Assembly: GCA_045639525.1 (NCBI GenBank)
Contig: JAZUDI010000068.1
Location: 5,827-69,826, forward strand
Reading direction: 5' to 3'
Source: UBA1181 sp045639525
GTDB taxonomy: Bacteria; Bacteroidota; Bacteroidia; Bacteroidales; Paludibacteraceae
Length of the DNA stretch: 64,000 nucleotides
This document shows positions 53,731 to 61,896 of the stretch, one piece after another. The translations under genes were made by a program, and so were the position numbers. The notes under the pieces are model-generated. The model saw only the letters and a program-made list of their open reading frames with translations. It made no database searches and was not told where the DNA came from. Each line of letters starts with the position of its first letter. The stretch's first letter is position 1.

Positions 53731-53839
53731 AGTTTTAGCCTATACTTTAAACTTTTCGCAAAGTTACAAAAAGTTTTCGTCTACACTTTAAACTTTTTGT
53801 AAAACCAGAAAAAGTTTTAGCCTATACTTTAAACTTTTG
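53731..53839. repeat. Three direct repeats, exact 41-bp period, at a promoter
   Basis: Units of about 26 bp begin at 53731, 53772 and 53813. Each reads agtttt, a variable agcctat/cgtctac block, then actttaaactttt. The 15-bp gaps are unrelated to each other. They start 17 bp upstream of the DUF4143 gene start. Confidence 0.85.
53758..53766 (-). promoter_or_regulatory. Promoter -7 box of the DUF4143 ATPase gene
   Basis: On the minus strand TAACTTTGC lies between the first and second repeat units, 43 bp before the ATG at 53714. The repeats thus flank the RNA polymerase site. Confidence 0.6.
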
Positions 53840-53844
53840 ACAAA

Positions 53845-54210
53845 TCACCCCAAATTTTCTGCAGGAAATATTAATAAGCCTACTACTTGCCCAAGCCATT
53901 TCTGTATTTTGGGAGAATTTACGTTATCGTTATAGACCCAGTTTTCGTTTCCTGTGTTGTAGGGAGGATCTATGTAGATACATTTGATGCGGCCTTCGTA
54001 TTCGGGCAACAGGGCCTTCAACGCCTCAAGGTTGTCGCCGTGAATGATTTTGTTTTCTGTAGAGACGCGATTAATCGCGTCTCTACCACCGCCAACGATT
54101 GTTTCGCCGTTGTTAAACGCATATTTTTTATCAAGGGTACGGTAAGGCACATCGTGATGGTGATTTACCACCGCTTCCTTACCTATCCAGTTGAGTGTGG
54201 GCATAGGCAA
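53845..54210 (-). pseudogene. N-terminal remnant of a type III-like DNA methyltransferase
   Basis: The frame of 121 residues begins MPMPTLNWIGKEAVVNHHHDVPY, the start of a Mod-type methyltransferase, and contains KIIHGDNLEALKALLP and the catalytic DPPYNTGNENWVYNDN motif. It then ends after WLGQVVG in a short unrelated tail, so the remaining several hundred residues are missing. A 28-bp perfect palindrome (54059-54086) lies inside the frame, encoding GRDAINRVST without interrupting it. The fragment cannot be an active enzyme. Confidence 0.85.
54059..54086. repeat. 28-bp perfect REP-like palindrome
   Basis: gtagagacgcgatt followed by its exact reverse complement. The same core in degenerate form lies at 63504-63528. 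Confidence 0.9.
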
Positions 54211-54491
54211 TTTGTTTTTAGGTGCGTTTGCATTTCCCTAAAAACACTCGGTCCAGCCAAGCACAAAAAAGAACGTGGACAAATCCTCATCCACATTCCG
54301 GGTGCTTGGCCAGACCCCTCATTACAAGACAAGGAATGTCCACGTCATACGACGCAGACATTCGCAACTATCTTCTGTAATGAGTCCTATGCGGCCAAGC
54401 TTTGGAATGATTTCAGAATAGCAGCAAACGCTATGATTAATAATATGTTAGTCTAAAATTATTTCTGGTTCGTAAATTATTATATTATCTG
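54211..54491. other. Stretch with several nested inverted repeats
   Basis: Arms: ggtccagccaagcac (54250) with gtgcttggccagacc (54302); gaacgtggac (54271) with gtccacgtc (54339); ctcattaca (54318) with tgtaatgag (54376). A plus-strand frame passes through to 54456 but has no recognisable domain. It may be a decayed mobile element or a structured RNA. Confidence 0.45.
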
Positions 54492-54767
54492 TTACTTAAA
54501 TAAATCAGAATGTGTTCCCGTGTTGGTCATAATCATTCGCAATTCATTGTCGAATTGTTCCCAAACCAAGAGCCAATCTGGTTGAATATGGCATTCCCAT
54601 TTGCCAGCGTACTTTCCACTTAGTATATGTGGTTTATATTCCTCTGGCAGAGAACCTTTTTCAGTTAATATTTTGATAACGTTGAAAATCAAAGACATAT
54701 CAAGACCTCTTTTTTGGCAAAGTTTGAGGTCTTTTTTGAATCTATTAGTGTATTCTATGGAATACAT
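54492..54767 (-). CDS. YafQ family type II toxin (RelE superfamily)
   Basis: 91 residues. YSIEYTNRFKKDLKLCQKRG at the start and the C-terminal HIQPDWLLVWEQFDNELRMIMTNTGTHSDLF show the YafQ layout, in which the His and Asp residues near the end serve mRNA cleavage at the ribosome. Its start lies 1 bp after the stop of the upstream small antitoxin gene. Length is normal and the motif set is intact, so it should be functional. Confidence 0.88.
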   Translation of the reverse strand: MYSIEYTNRFKKDLKLCQKRGLDMSLIFNVIKILTEKGSLPEEYKPHILSGKYAGKWECHIQPDWLLVWEQFDNELRMIMTNTGTHSDLFK

Positions 54768-54768
54768 A

Positions 54769-54969
54769 TCAACCTAATATTTGCTTAAACATGTCTTCCA
54801 CGCTATCCGCTTTATAGACTCTACCTTCACGAATGTCGTCCATGGCTTCGTCCATACCACACTTCTTCTTCTTTTGAGGCACAATAGTTACTCCGTCAAT
54901 CAAAGAAAGAATCTTTTTTAGACTTGCTAAAATTTGTGGATTTTCTACATTTATCACTATCTGTTGCAT
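54769..54969 (-). CDS. Antitoxin partner of YafQ-type toxin
   Basis: 66 residues from the ATG at 54969 (MQQIVINVENPQILASLKKIL); an upstream ATG at 55005 would add 12 basic residues but is less likely. The N-terminal strand plus helix could be the DNA-binding dimer; the C-terminus (DEAMDDIREGRVYKADSVEDMFKQIL) resembles toxin-wrapping tails of RelB/DinJ-type antitoxins. It precedes the toxin in the usual order. Confidence 0.75.
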   Translation of the reverse strand: MQQIVINVENPQILASLKKILSLIDGVTIVPQKKKKCGMDEAMDDIREGRVYKADSVEDMFKQILG

Positions 54970-55165
54970 ATATATTGTTTTTTTTATTTTTAGCGTCTTT
55001 AACAATGATAACTAAATCGATTAGCATTCAAGCAACTGTGTATAGTTTAATTTCCCAAGCACTGCTTGGAAAATTGGGAACCGAAGATATAACAGCCTCA
55101 TATTTGAATGTTCCCATATTGGCCTAAACGTCTACTATGCAAATATAGTGATTCTCATGAATATT

Positions 55166-56083
55166 TCACTCATACCTTGATCCATCTTTCGTGATAAGGA
55201 AATCTATGGTATATTCGTAATCCGTGTAACTCCAGAGTCCAATTTCATAGAAGAGTCCATCCACTTCTTTCACATAACCCAGTTCGTGTGTTTCGTTGTA
55301 ATAACATCTGAATCCAGACTCCTCTACGATTTGTATAAAACTCTCTTTATATTTTGGTTTATCTTCAAACCTCCATTCAAATTTATCATCCAACAATTTA
55401 AACTCGCCGACACCCTCGAAAATACAAGGGTAATATTGCGCATATTGAGTCTTCGTTTTAATTTGTTCCCATGATACTTTAGAACCGATGGTAATACCAT
55501 TTACCACATCAAATTCGCCTTTATTAATCAACTTTTCTGGTTCAATATTACTGTATTTGATTTTTGAGTAATCATACTTACTCTTATCCACTACAGTGAA
55601 ATAGTATCCCCATTTATTATCTATATCACCAGAAATGACCGAGACACCATTGTTACCGTTCCACTTAAAAAAATCGAAATAATAGCAAACATTGTAGTTG
55701 GCCTCTTCCAGAACAGTCTTATATTGGTCCGCATAAAGATTGATAGGATTGTTAGGAGAATAATCATTTAGGCTTCCATTGATATCCGGTGCCCAGAAAA
55801 AGATGCTGATCTCTCCTTGTTTGGTTGGTTTAATAGTTTGGTAATAACCCGTTTCAGGACCTGGACAAATGAATCGTTTAGCGGATTCATTAATCTTACA
55901 GATCTCTTCCCACGTGATATGCTCCTTGATGACAGGAACAAACACTTGGTTATTCTCTGGTTCATCATCATCCTCGTCGTAGTTATGATTATTGTTGATA
56001 GAGATGGAACAAGAACTCATCATGAAAACAACTGACATGATAAGCGATGACAAAACTCCTAAATTTAAAATTTTCTTTTTCAT
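55166..56083 (-). CDS. Hypothetical lipoprotein
   Basis: 305 residues with a type II signal peptide (LGVLSSLIMSVVFMMSSCS); the Cys at about residue 25 is the lipidation site. An Asn/Asp-rich linker (NNNHNYDEDDDEPENNQ) follows. The mature protein has two similar halves, each containing a TWEEICKI / SWEQIKTK segment (about 58 and 203) followed by a Gly-Tyr/Phe stretch, suggesting an internal duplication. Family not recognised; probably surface or periplasmic. Confidence 0.68.
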   Translation of the reverse strand: MKKKILNLGVLSSLIMSVVFMMSSCSISINNNHNYDEDDDEPENNQVFVPVIKEHITWEEICKINESAKRFICPGPETGYYQTIKPTKQGEISIFFWAPDINGSLNDYSPNNPINLYADQYKTVLEEANYNVCYYFDFFKWNGNNGVSVISGDIDNKWGYYFTVVDKSKYDYSKIKYSNIEPEKLINKGEFDVVNGITIGSKVSWEQIKTKTQYAQYYPCIFEGVGEFKLLDDKFEWRFEDKPKYKESFIQIVEESGFRCYYNETHELGYVKEVDGLFYEIGLWSYTDYEYTIDFLITKDGSRYE

Positions 56084-56156
56084 ATATAAAAAAAATATTG
56101 TAACTCATTATCAATTGTAATGATTTCAAGCAATTGTATCCAGCTTAATCTCGCAA

Positions 56157-56570
56157 TCACATCAGTTCGTCAAATCCGAACTCCTTCTTCAACCGATAGC
56201 CTAAACCTGTAACCACAGCCAAAATTTCACCATTTTGGTTCTTCACTTTAATGTCGCAATAGGGCAATTTGTGGTGGTTCACCACCTCCGAACACTCCGC
56301 CACCAGACGATCGCCCAACTGGGCGGATTGGATGAATGTAATCGTATTGGAAATGCCCAAAGAGAGAATGCCATGCGAGTTGGCCACCGCCGCGAAGGCG
56401 AGGTCCGCCAAGGTGTACATCACGCCACCTTGGCAAACGCCAGCACCATTCAAATGATTTTCAGCAACGACCAGTTCCGCGCGGGCATACCCTTCACGCA
56501 CCTCCGTGATCTGTGCCCCTATGCTTTTAGCGAACTTGTCGTTATTGTTCAAATTTTCCAGAAGTGTCAT
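56157..56570 (-). CDS. PaaI-type hotdog thioesterase
   Basis: 137 residues with the hotdog core: ARAELVVAENHLNGAGVCQGGVMYTLADLAFAAVAN (residues about 29-64; HLNGAGVCQGG carries the catalytic region and Asp of the helix DLAF). Members release free acids from aryl-CoA thioesters such as phenylacetyl-CoA. It is the last gene of the minus-strand operon and starts 11 bp after the aminotransferase stop, so hydrolysis of arylacetyl-CoA made by IorAB fits its place. Confidence 0.87.
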   Translation of the reverse strand: MTLLENLNNNDKFAKSIGAQITEVREGYARAELVVAENHLNGAGVCQGGVMYTLADLAFAAVANSHGILSLGISNTITFIQSAQLGDRLVAECSEVVNHHKLPYCDIKVKNQNGEILAVVTGLGYRLKKEFGFDELM

Positions 56571-56581
56571 CCCTGTAATTA

Positions 56582-57892
56582 TTAATGATTCTTCTTAAAG
56601 GCTTCGATACGCTCCTTGAACATCGCCTCCTGCTCCTTCTTGAAGAAAGAGGTGCAGACACGCACGCCTTGTTCGTTGGAACCCATGGTATCCAACGGGA
56701 AGACTGCGATACCGTAGTACATCAACTCACGGGTCAGCTGCAAATCGTTCATGCCTGGATATTGTACGGTAAAGTAGAATCCATCCGCCAAAGGTGCGCC
56801 CATGTCGTTGTCATATACCAAATAGAAGCCATTGGCCAATAAGACATCCTTCATGTATTTCGCGCGACGGCCATACTCCTTCACATCATCCAAGAAATTG
56901 TATTTACCCTCGCATGCTGCCTCCATCAAGGCCGCCATCGCATGTTGAACGCTGTGTGTCGTACCGCTGGAGAGCGTGTACATCAAACGGTTGCAGAAGA
57001 AGTTACCGAACTCTCCCACTCCGAATTTATCCGCTAACGGCTTATAGACGCGTTTGTAGAGCTTATTGCTGATGCAAGTGACACCGATACGCTGTCCCGC
57101 GTATGAGAAGGCCTTGGAGCCCGAAACCCACAACACATAGTTGTCGGTGTATTTAGCGACGGTCGCTTGGTAAGGCGCTTCGAACGGATGGGACAAATCA
57201 CGACGGAAATCCATCGCGAAATAGGCCAAATCCTCCAAGACGATCACATCGTACTTATCCGCCAAACCTGCGATTCCCTTCAACTCCTCCTCAGTGAAAC
57301 ATACCCATGACGGGTTGTTCGGATTGGAATAGACGATAGAGTTGATATTTCCAACGGCTAAAATCTCATCCAACTTCTTGATCAGATCCGCGCCACGGAA
57401 ATCGTGGATATCCAATCCCACATGCTTCAAACCGATTACATCACATTGCGTGGTTTGCACAGGGAAACCTGGTTGGATAAACAATACAGTATCCTTTTTA
57501 GTACCCGCAGAGGCGTGATAGATGGCTGTGAAGGTGGCGAAAGTGCCTTGCATGCTTCCTGTGGTAGGAATACAGCAAAGTGGCTCAATATCAACACCTA
57601 TGAATGCTTTCACGAACTGCGAAGCGGCGTTCTTGATGCGTGGGATACCACCATTCGGAGGGTAGACGGTTGCGCAACCGCTGGCCAAAGCCTCTTGCTC
57701 CGCCTTCAAGGCGATCTCAGAGGGTTGTAAACCTGGTACACCCATCTCCAAGTGGATCACAGGCTGCCCTGTCTTCTCTTCCAACAATTTGGAGAGGGCT
57801 TGAATATCACGAATGGTCGCTTTTGAGAAGTCACCCAACGCCATGCTATCCATGGCGTCGGTGACAATTTTATAATCTAATGGCATATTCAA
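56582..57892 (-). CDS. PLP-dependent class I/II aminotransferase
   Basis: 436 residues of the fold-type I family. The PLP lysine is in SGSKAFSYAGQRIG (about residue 258); other blocks are PNNPSWVCFTEEEL and VLEDLAYFAMDFR (Asp and Tyr contacting PLP) and RVCTSFF (the Arg binding the substrate carboxylate). The best fit by context is transamination of aromatic amino acids to arylpyruvates, the substrate of IorAB encoded upstream. Sequence alone does not fix the amino acid. It is separated from paaK2 by a 121-bp gap with AT-rich repeats. Confidence 0.85.
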   Translation of the reverse strand: MNMPLDYKIVTDAMDSMALGDFSKATIRDIQALSKLLEEKTGQPVIHLEMGVPGLQPSEIALKAEQEALASGCATVYPPNGGIPRIKNAASQFVKAFIGVDIEPLCCIPTTGSMQGTFATFTAIYHASAGTKKDTVLFIQPGFPVQTTQCDVIGLKHVGLDIHDFRGADLIKKLDEILAVGNINSIVYSNPNNPSWVCFTEEELKGIAGLADKYDVIVLEDLAYFAMDFRRDLSHPFEAPYQATVAKYTDNYVLWVSGSKAFSYAGQRIGVTCISNKLYKRVYKPLADKFGVGEFGNFFCNRLMYTLSSGTTHSVQHAMAALMEAACEGKYNFLDDVKEYGRRAKYMKDVLLANGFYLVYDNDMGAPLADGFYFTVQYPGMNDLQLTRELMYYGIAVFPLDTMGSNEQGVRVCTSFFKKEQEAMFKERIEAFKKNH

Positions 57893-57895
57893 TTT

Positions 57896-58014
57896 AATTA
57901 AGAATTATGAATTAAGAATTATGAATTATAAATCTGACTTATAGCCAATCAAGAGTTAAGAGAACTAGAATAACACATCTTAATTCTTAAATCTTAACTC
58001 TTAAATCTTAAATC
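57896..58014. repeat. AT-rich repeat with inverted arms between paaK2 and aminotransferase
   Basis: Several ttaagaatta-type units (57896-57929, 57950-57964) are followed by their complement-like units ttaattcttaa and ttaactcttaaa (57979-58013). A related stretch is embedded in hsdS at 2036-2068. Confidence 0.65.
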
Positions 58015-59318
58015 TACTGGAACTTACGTTTATCGTTTACATGTTTTGCCTTGCCAATGGAACGCTCGATGCTTCCTGGAGGCAAAATATGGATATTTGG
58101 CTTGATACCCACCAAGCTGACAATACGGTCGTACAGAGGCTTGATGAACGGCATCTGCTTCTCTGGATTCACGCTGAAGAACTCTGGACGAAGCTCAACA
58201 TCCAAATCAAATGTGTCTTCGTTGTTCTTACGATCCACTGTGATGAAGTAGTACGGAGTAAACGATGGGAACTCTGTCAATACAGTCTCGATTTGAGATG
58301 GGAAGACATTCACACCACGGATGATCATCATATCGTCCGAACGGCCCAAGATACGATCCATGCGGACTGCTGTACGACCACACTTGCATGGCTCGTAGAT
58401 CAAACGGGTCAAGTCGCGGGTACGGTAACGAAGGATTGGCATCGCCTCCTTGCAGAGGGAAGTGAAGACCAACTCACCGAACTCACCTGGAGCGACGGGC
58501 TCCAAAGTGTCTGGGTTGATGATCTCAGGGAAGAACATATCCTCCCAAAGGTGGGTACCATCTTGGCATTCGCACTCACCGCCGACACCAGGGCCTGACA
58601 TCTCGGTCAGACCATAGATATCGATCGCCTTGATATGAAGCTTAGCCTCCAACTCCTTGCGCATACCCTCTGTCCAAGGCTCAGCGCCGAAGAATCCGAC
58701 ACGAAGCTTCATATCCTCGATGTTTACCTGCTCGCTCTTCTCTATGCACTCAGCCAAGTGAAGCGCATAAGAAGGGGTACAACAAAGGGCGGTTGAACCG
58801 AAGTCCTTCATCAACATGATTTGCTTCTCGGAGTTGCCGGCAGAGGTAGGTAATTGCACCGCACCACGCTTGTTGGCGCCATCATGCGCACCCAAACCAC
58901 CTGTGAACAATCCGTATCCGTAAGATACTTGCACAACATCGCCAGGGCCAACGCCGCCGGCTGCCATCACACGAGCCACACCCTCCGACCAATTGTCGAT
59001 ATCATTGTCGGTATAGGTATCCACCACTGGTTTACCTGTTGTACCCGAAGAGGCGTGGATACGACGGACATCGCTCATCGGCACAGCCTGCAATCCGAAA
59101 GGATACTCATCACGCAAATCGTGTTTGGTCGTGAAAGGCAACTTCTTGATATCATCGATGCTCTTAATGTCTTCCGGCTTCACGCCACGTTCATCCATCT
59201 TTTTCTTGTAGAATGGCACCTTCTCGTAACAAGTCTTCACCACCTTGACCAAACGCTCACTCTGTAATTTGCGCATCTCCTCGCGGCCCATGCACTCTAT
59301 TTCCGGATTATGTATCAT
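58014..59318 (-). CDS. paaK: Phenylacetate-CoA ligase, copy 2
   Basis: 434 residues, same length and architecture as copy 1. RIHASSGTTGKPVVDTYTDND (adenylate loop, about 91), IYGLTEMSGPGVGGECE (about 237), YRTRDLTRLIYEPCKCGR and RILGRSDDMMIIRGVNVFPSQ (hinge, about 326-346), C-terminal SIGKAKHVND with the catalytic Lys. It lies between iorB and the aminotransferase on the same strand. In fermenting microbes such a ligase can run toward arylacetate plus ATP. It is clearly a paralogue, not a recent duplicate, of copy 1. Confidence 0.92.
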   Translation of the reverse strand: MIHNPEIECMGREEMRKLQSERLVKVVKTCYEKVPFYKKKMDERGVKPEDIKSIDDIKKLPFTTKHDLRDEYPFGLQAVPMSDVRRIHASSGTTGKPVVDTYTDNDIDNWSEGVARVMAAGGVGPGDVVQVSYGYGLFTGGLGAHDGANKRGAVQLPTSAGNSEKQIMLMKDFGSTALCCTPSYALHLAECIEKSEQVNIEDMKLRVGFFGAEPWTEGMRKELEAKLHIKAIDIYGLTEMSGPGVGGECECQDGTHLWEDMFFPEIINPDTLEPVAPGEFGELVFTSLCKEAMPILRYRTRDLTRLIYEPCKCGRTAVRMDRILGRSDDMMIIRGVNVFPSQIETVLTEFPSFTPYYFITVDRKNNEDTFDLDVELRPEFFSVNPEKQMPFIKPLYDRIVSLVGIKPNIHILPPGSIERSIGKAKHVNDKRKFQ

Positions 59319-59363
59319 ATTCTGTGTTTTTATGTATTAGATTTTAATAATTATTATTACCGA

Positions 59364-59939
59364 TTACTTTTTGGACGCTTCCACGCCTCGGTCGAATGCC
59401 TTCAAATTGGCCTCTACCACTGCCTCGCCCTTTCGTGCGAAAATGACGCTCACCGCCTTACGCAATTGCTCAACGCTCAACACCTCAATGTAGGGGGCAG
59501 CCATACCCAACAGCACCATGTTGGCGCTCTTCGGGCTCTTTAATTCCGTGGCGATCGCCTCGATATCCAACTGGACATTGTTCATCTCGCCCAATTCGCT
59601 CATCAAAGCGGCCTCGTCTGGATAGTTTGGAATGTTGACGAATGGCTTGGTATTGGTGATGATGGTACCGTTGGGGCTCAAATAACCGATGTAACGAAGG
59701 GCCTCCATCGGCTCCATGCTGATGATGACATCCGTCTCTCCCGTAGGGATTTGGTCGCTCCAGATAGGATCGGTGGAGAGGCGCAAATTACTTTGCACAT
59801 CGCCTCCGCGCTGACTCATTCCATGCACCTCGGCTTGCTTCAAATTGATGCCTGCCTCAGTTGCCGCCTCACCTATGATCGTCGCGATGGAGAGGATTCC
59901 TTGTCCACCCACACCGCAAAGTATAATATCTTTCTTCAT
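59364..59939 (-). CDS. iorB: Indolepyruvate ferredoxin oxidoreductase, beta subunit
   Basis: 191-residue gamma-domain subunit. Start MKKDIILCGVGGQGILSIATIIGEAA is the signature of the family, and AEVHGMSQRGGDVQSNLRL follows. With IorA it oxidatively decarboxylates aryl pyruvates (indolepyruvate, phenylpyruvate) to aryl-acetyl-CoA. It begins 12 bp after the iorA stop. Confidence 0.93.
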   Translation of the reverse strand: MKKDIILCGVGGQGILSIATIIGEAATEAGINLKQAEVHGMSQRGGDVQSNLRLSTDPIWSDQIPTGETDVIISMEPMEALRYIGYLSPNGTIITNTKPFVNIPNYPDEAALMSELGEMNNVQLDIEAIATELKSPKSANMVLLGMAAPYIEVLSVEQLRKAVSVIFARKGEAVVEANLKAFDRGVEASKK

Positions 59940-59951
59940 GTTGTAATCCTC

Positions 59952-61583
59952 TTATTTGTTGTTTTGCTTAGCGCGCTCACGAGCGTGACGCGCAGCCACT
60001 TGGATACACTCGCGGCGTGGAATGATGACACTCACGCCCTTGTAGTTGATCTCCTCACGCAGGATTTGGGTGATCTCCGGCATATTCTTGGGCAATGGAA
60101 CCACCACGCGCACATGTTCCGGCTCAACGCCAAGGCCTAAACAGATCGCCTCGTATTTGTTCAATCCGGCGCTATCCTGTCCTCCTGTCATACCAGTGGT
60201 CAAGTTGTCGCTGATGATGATGGTGACATTGCTCTTGTCGTTTACAGCATCCAAGAGTCCTGTCATTCCGCTGTGGGTAAAGGTGGAGTCTCCGATGACC
60301 GCGATCGCTGGCCAAAGTCCCGCATCAGCGGCACCCTTCGCCATGGTGATACTTGCACCCATATCAACGCAGCTGGCCAACGCTTTGAATGGCGGCAATG
60401 CGCCTAACGTATAACAACCGATATCTCCGAAGACACGGGCGTTCTCGTACTCTTTCACCACCTCGCCGATGGCAGCGTAAACGTCACGGTGTCCACAACC
60501 TTGACACAATTGAGGCGGACGACCCGCCATATTTTGCGCAGGATCGAAAACTGGCTTGTTCTCCTTGCCCAAAGCCAATGAGACGTTGTCTGGATTCAAC
60601 TCGCCTGTACGAGGCAATTTTCCAGTCAAGCGGCCCTCCAATTTGTAGGATGTGTTGACCAATTTCTTCACCTCCTCCTCTACTACTGGTTGGCCATCCT
60701 CCACCACCAAGATCGATTTGCATGCGGCTGCCATCTTTTGGATCGCCTCCGTTGGCAATGGATATTGGGTGATCTTCAGGATCATATAGTTGGTCTCATT
60801 GTTTTTGATACCGTTTAAAGCCTCGCGGACATAGTTGTAGCCAATACCGCACGCCACGATTCCCATCCACTTGCCATTGTCGCTGTTGTTGATGGTGATC
60901 ATATCGTTGGTGTTGGATTCGTAGCTCGCCTTCAACATATCCTCTTGCTTGCTGATCAAGTCCAAGTAGTTGCGGCGCGCATTGCCAGGAAGCAATACCC
61001 AGTGGGCATTGTCGGTTGATGGCGTCAGTTTGTTTTGATCGATCGCCTTGCCTACCGTAACGGCGGCGCGGCTGTGGGCCAAACGGGTCACGACACGAAG
61101 CATAACTGGCTCCTTCAACGACTCGGAGAGTTCGAATGCGGTGCGCATCATATCATAAGCCTCTTGTTGGTTGCTTGGCTCGAAAATAGGGATCATCGCG
61201 AACTTACCATAGAAGCGGCTATCCTGCTCATTTTGGCTGGAGTGCATGGAGGGATCGTCAGCGGCCAACACCACTAAACCACCATTCACACCCGTGATGG
61301 CACTGTTCACAAATGCGTCGGCGCAGACATTCATACCGACATGTTTCATACAAACCAAGGCACGCTTTCCGCAGTAACTCATTCCCAAAGCAGCCTCCAT
61401 GGCTGTCTTCTCGTTTGTACACCAACGGCTACGTACGCCTCTCTCAATCGCCTCTTTATTCGTCTGAATAAACTCTGTGATTTCGGTGGAAGGGGTTCCC
61501 GGATAGGCGTAAACACCGCTCAATCCTGCGTGAATCGCTCCAAGGGCGATGGCTTCATCACCGAGCAAAAGTCTTTTTTCCAT
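59952..61583 (-). CDS. iorA: Indolepyruvate ferredoxin oxidoreductase, alpha subunit
   Basis: 543 residues. An N-terminal pyrimidine-binding domain (GDEAIALGAIHAGLSGVYAYPGTPSTE) and a thiamine-diphosphate domain with CQGCGHRDVYAAIGEV (about 358) and GDSTFTHSGMTGLLDAV (about 430) are complete. The protein ends at IIPRRECIQVAARHARERAKQ. The C-terminal ferredoxin domain with two Cys-x2-Cys-x2-Cys clusters found in many archaeal and clostridial IorA proteins is absent, so electrons must leave by another route or another subunit. It is the first gene of a five-gene minus-strand operon. Confidence 0.93.
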   Translation of the reverse strand: MEKRLLLGDEAIALGAIHAGLSGVYAYPGTPSTEITEFIQTNKEAIERGVRSRWCTNEKTAMEAALGMSYCGKRALVCMKHVGMNVCADAFVNSAITGVNGGLVVLAADDPSMHSSQNEQDSRFYGKFAMIPIFEPSNQQEAYDMMRTAFELSESLKEPVMLRVVTRLAHSRAAVTVGKAIDQNKLTPSTDNAHWVLLPGNARRNYLDLISKQEDMLKASYESNTNDMITINNSDNGKWMGIVACGIGYNYVREALNGIKNNETNYMILKITQYPLPTEAIQKMAAACKSILVVEDGQPVVEEEVKKLVNTSYKLEGRLTGKLPRTGELNPDNVSLALGKENKPVFDPAQNMAGRPPQLCQGCGHRDVYAAIGEVVKEYENARVFGDIGCYTLGALPPFKALASCVDMGASITMAKGAADAGLWPAIAVIGDSTFTHSGMTGLLDAVNDKSNVTIIISDNLTTGMTGGQDSAGLNKYEAICLGLGVEPEHVRVVVPLPKNMPEITQILREEINYKGVSVIIPRRECIQVAARHARERAKQNNK

Positions 61584-61635
61584 GATATATATTTAATTTT
61601 AAGATCAAGGCACAATGCCTTTGACACTCCTCTCA

Positions 61636-61643
61636 CAAAGATA
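61636..61643 (-). promoter_or_regulatory. Possible promoter box of the iorA operon
   Basis: Minus-strand TATCTTTG matches TAnnTTTG, 52 bp before the iorA ATG at 61583. Confidence 0.5.
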
Positions 61644-61755
61644 ATTTAAATTTGTTAAACATCACGCAAAATAGCACAAGAATTTCGGATAGTTTCATAG
61701 GCAACAACAAGAGCCAGCTAGATATAAATACCCCGCTTGTATTGTTTGCCAGGAG

Positions 61756-61770
61756 CGAATGCGATTCGCC
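61756..61770. repeat. REP-like hairpin
   Basis: gcgaat, loop gcg, attcgc, within gagcgaatgcgattcgccc. Confidence 0.55.
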
Positions 61771-61896
61771 CTTTCTACGGACACTATACCCTTTGCATCG
61801 GTAGTTATCGTTCAAATCGGCAACGACATAGTTGAGGAATTGTTTAAATTTAACCCAAAACTAAAAAGTCAATCTAAAAGTACTTAAGACTGACTA

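Larger units (their letters stand above)
61584..61896. other. Intergenic stretch upstream of iorA with a REP-like unit
   Basis: Contains the iorA promoter box (61636-61643) and a hairpin gcgaat-gcg-attcgc (61756-61770). The 60-codon minus-strand frame crossing it has no protein features. Confidence 0.5.

Noticed and set aside
53731..53839. CRISPR-like array
   Set aside because: Only three units, repeats diverged from each other, 15-bp gaps too short for spacers, no cas genes nearby; the promoter box inside points to regulatory sites.
54924..55127. 67-codon plus-strand frame over the YafQ antitoxin start
   Set aside because: Antisense to a better supported gene; the hydrophobic start comes from the poly-T leader.
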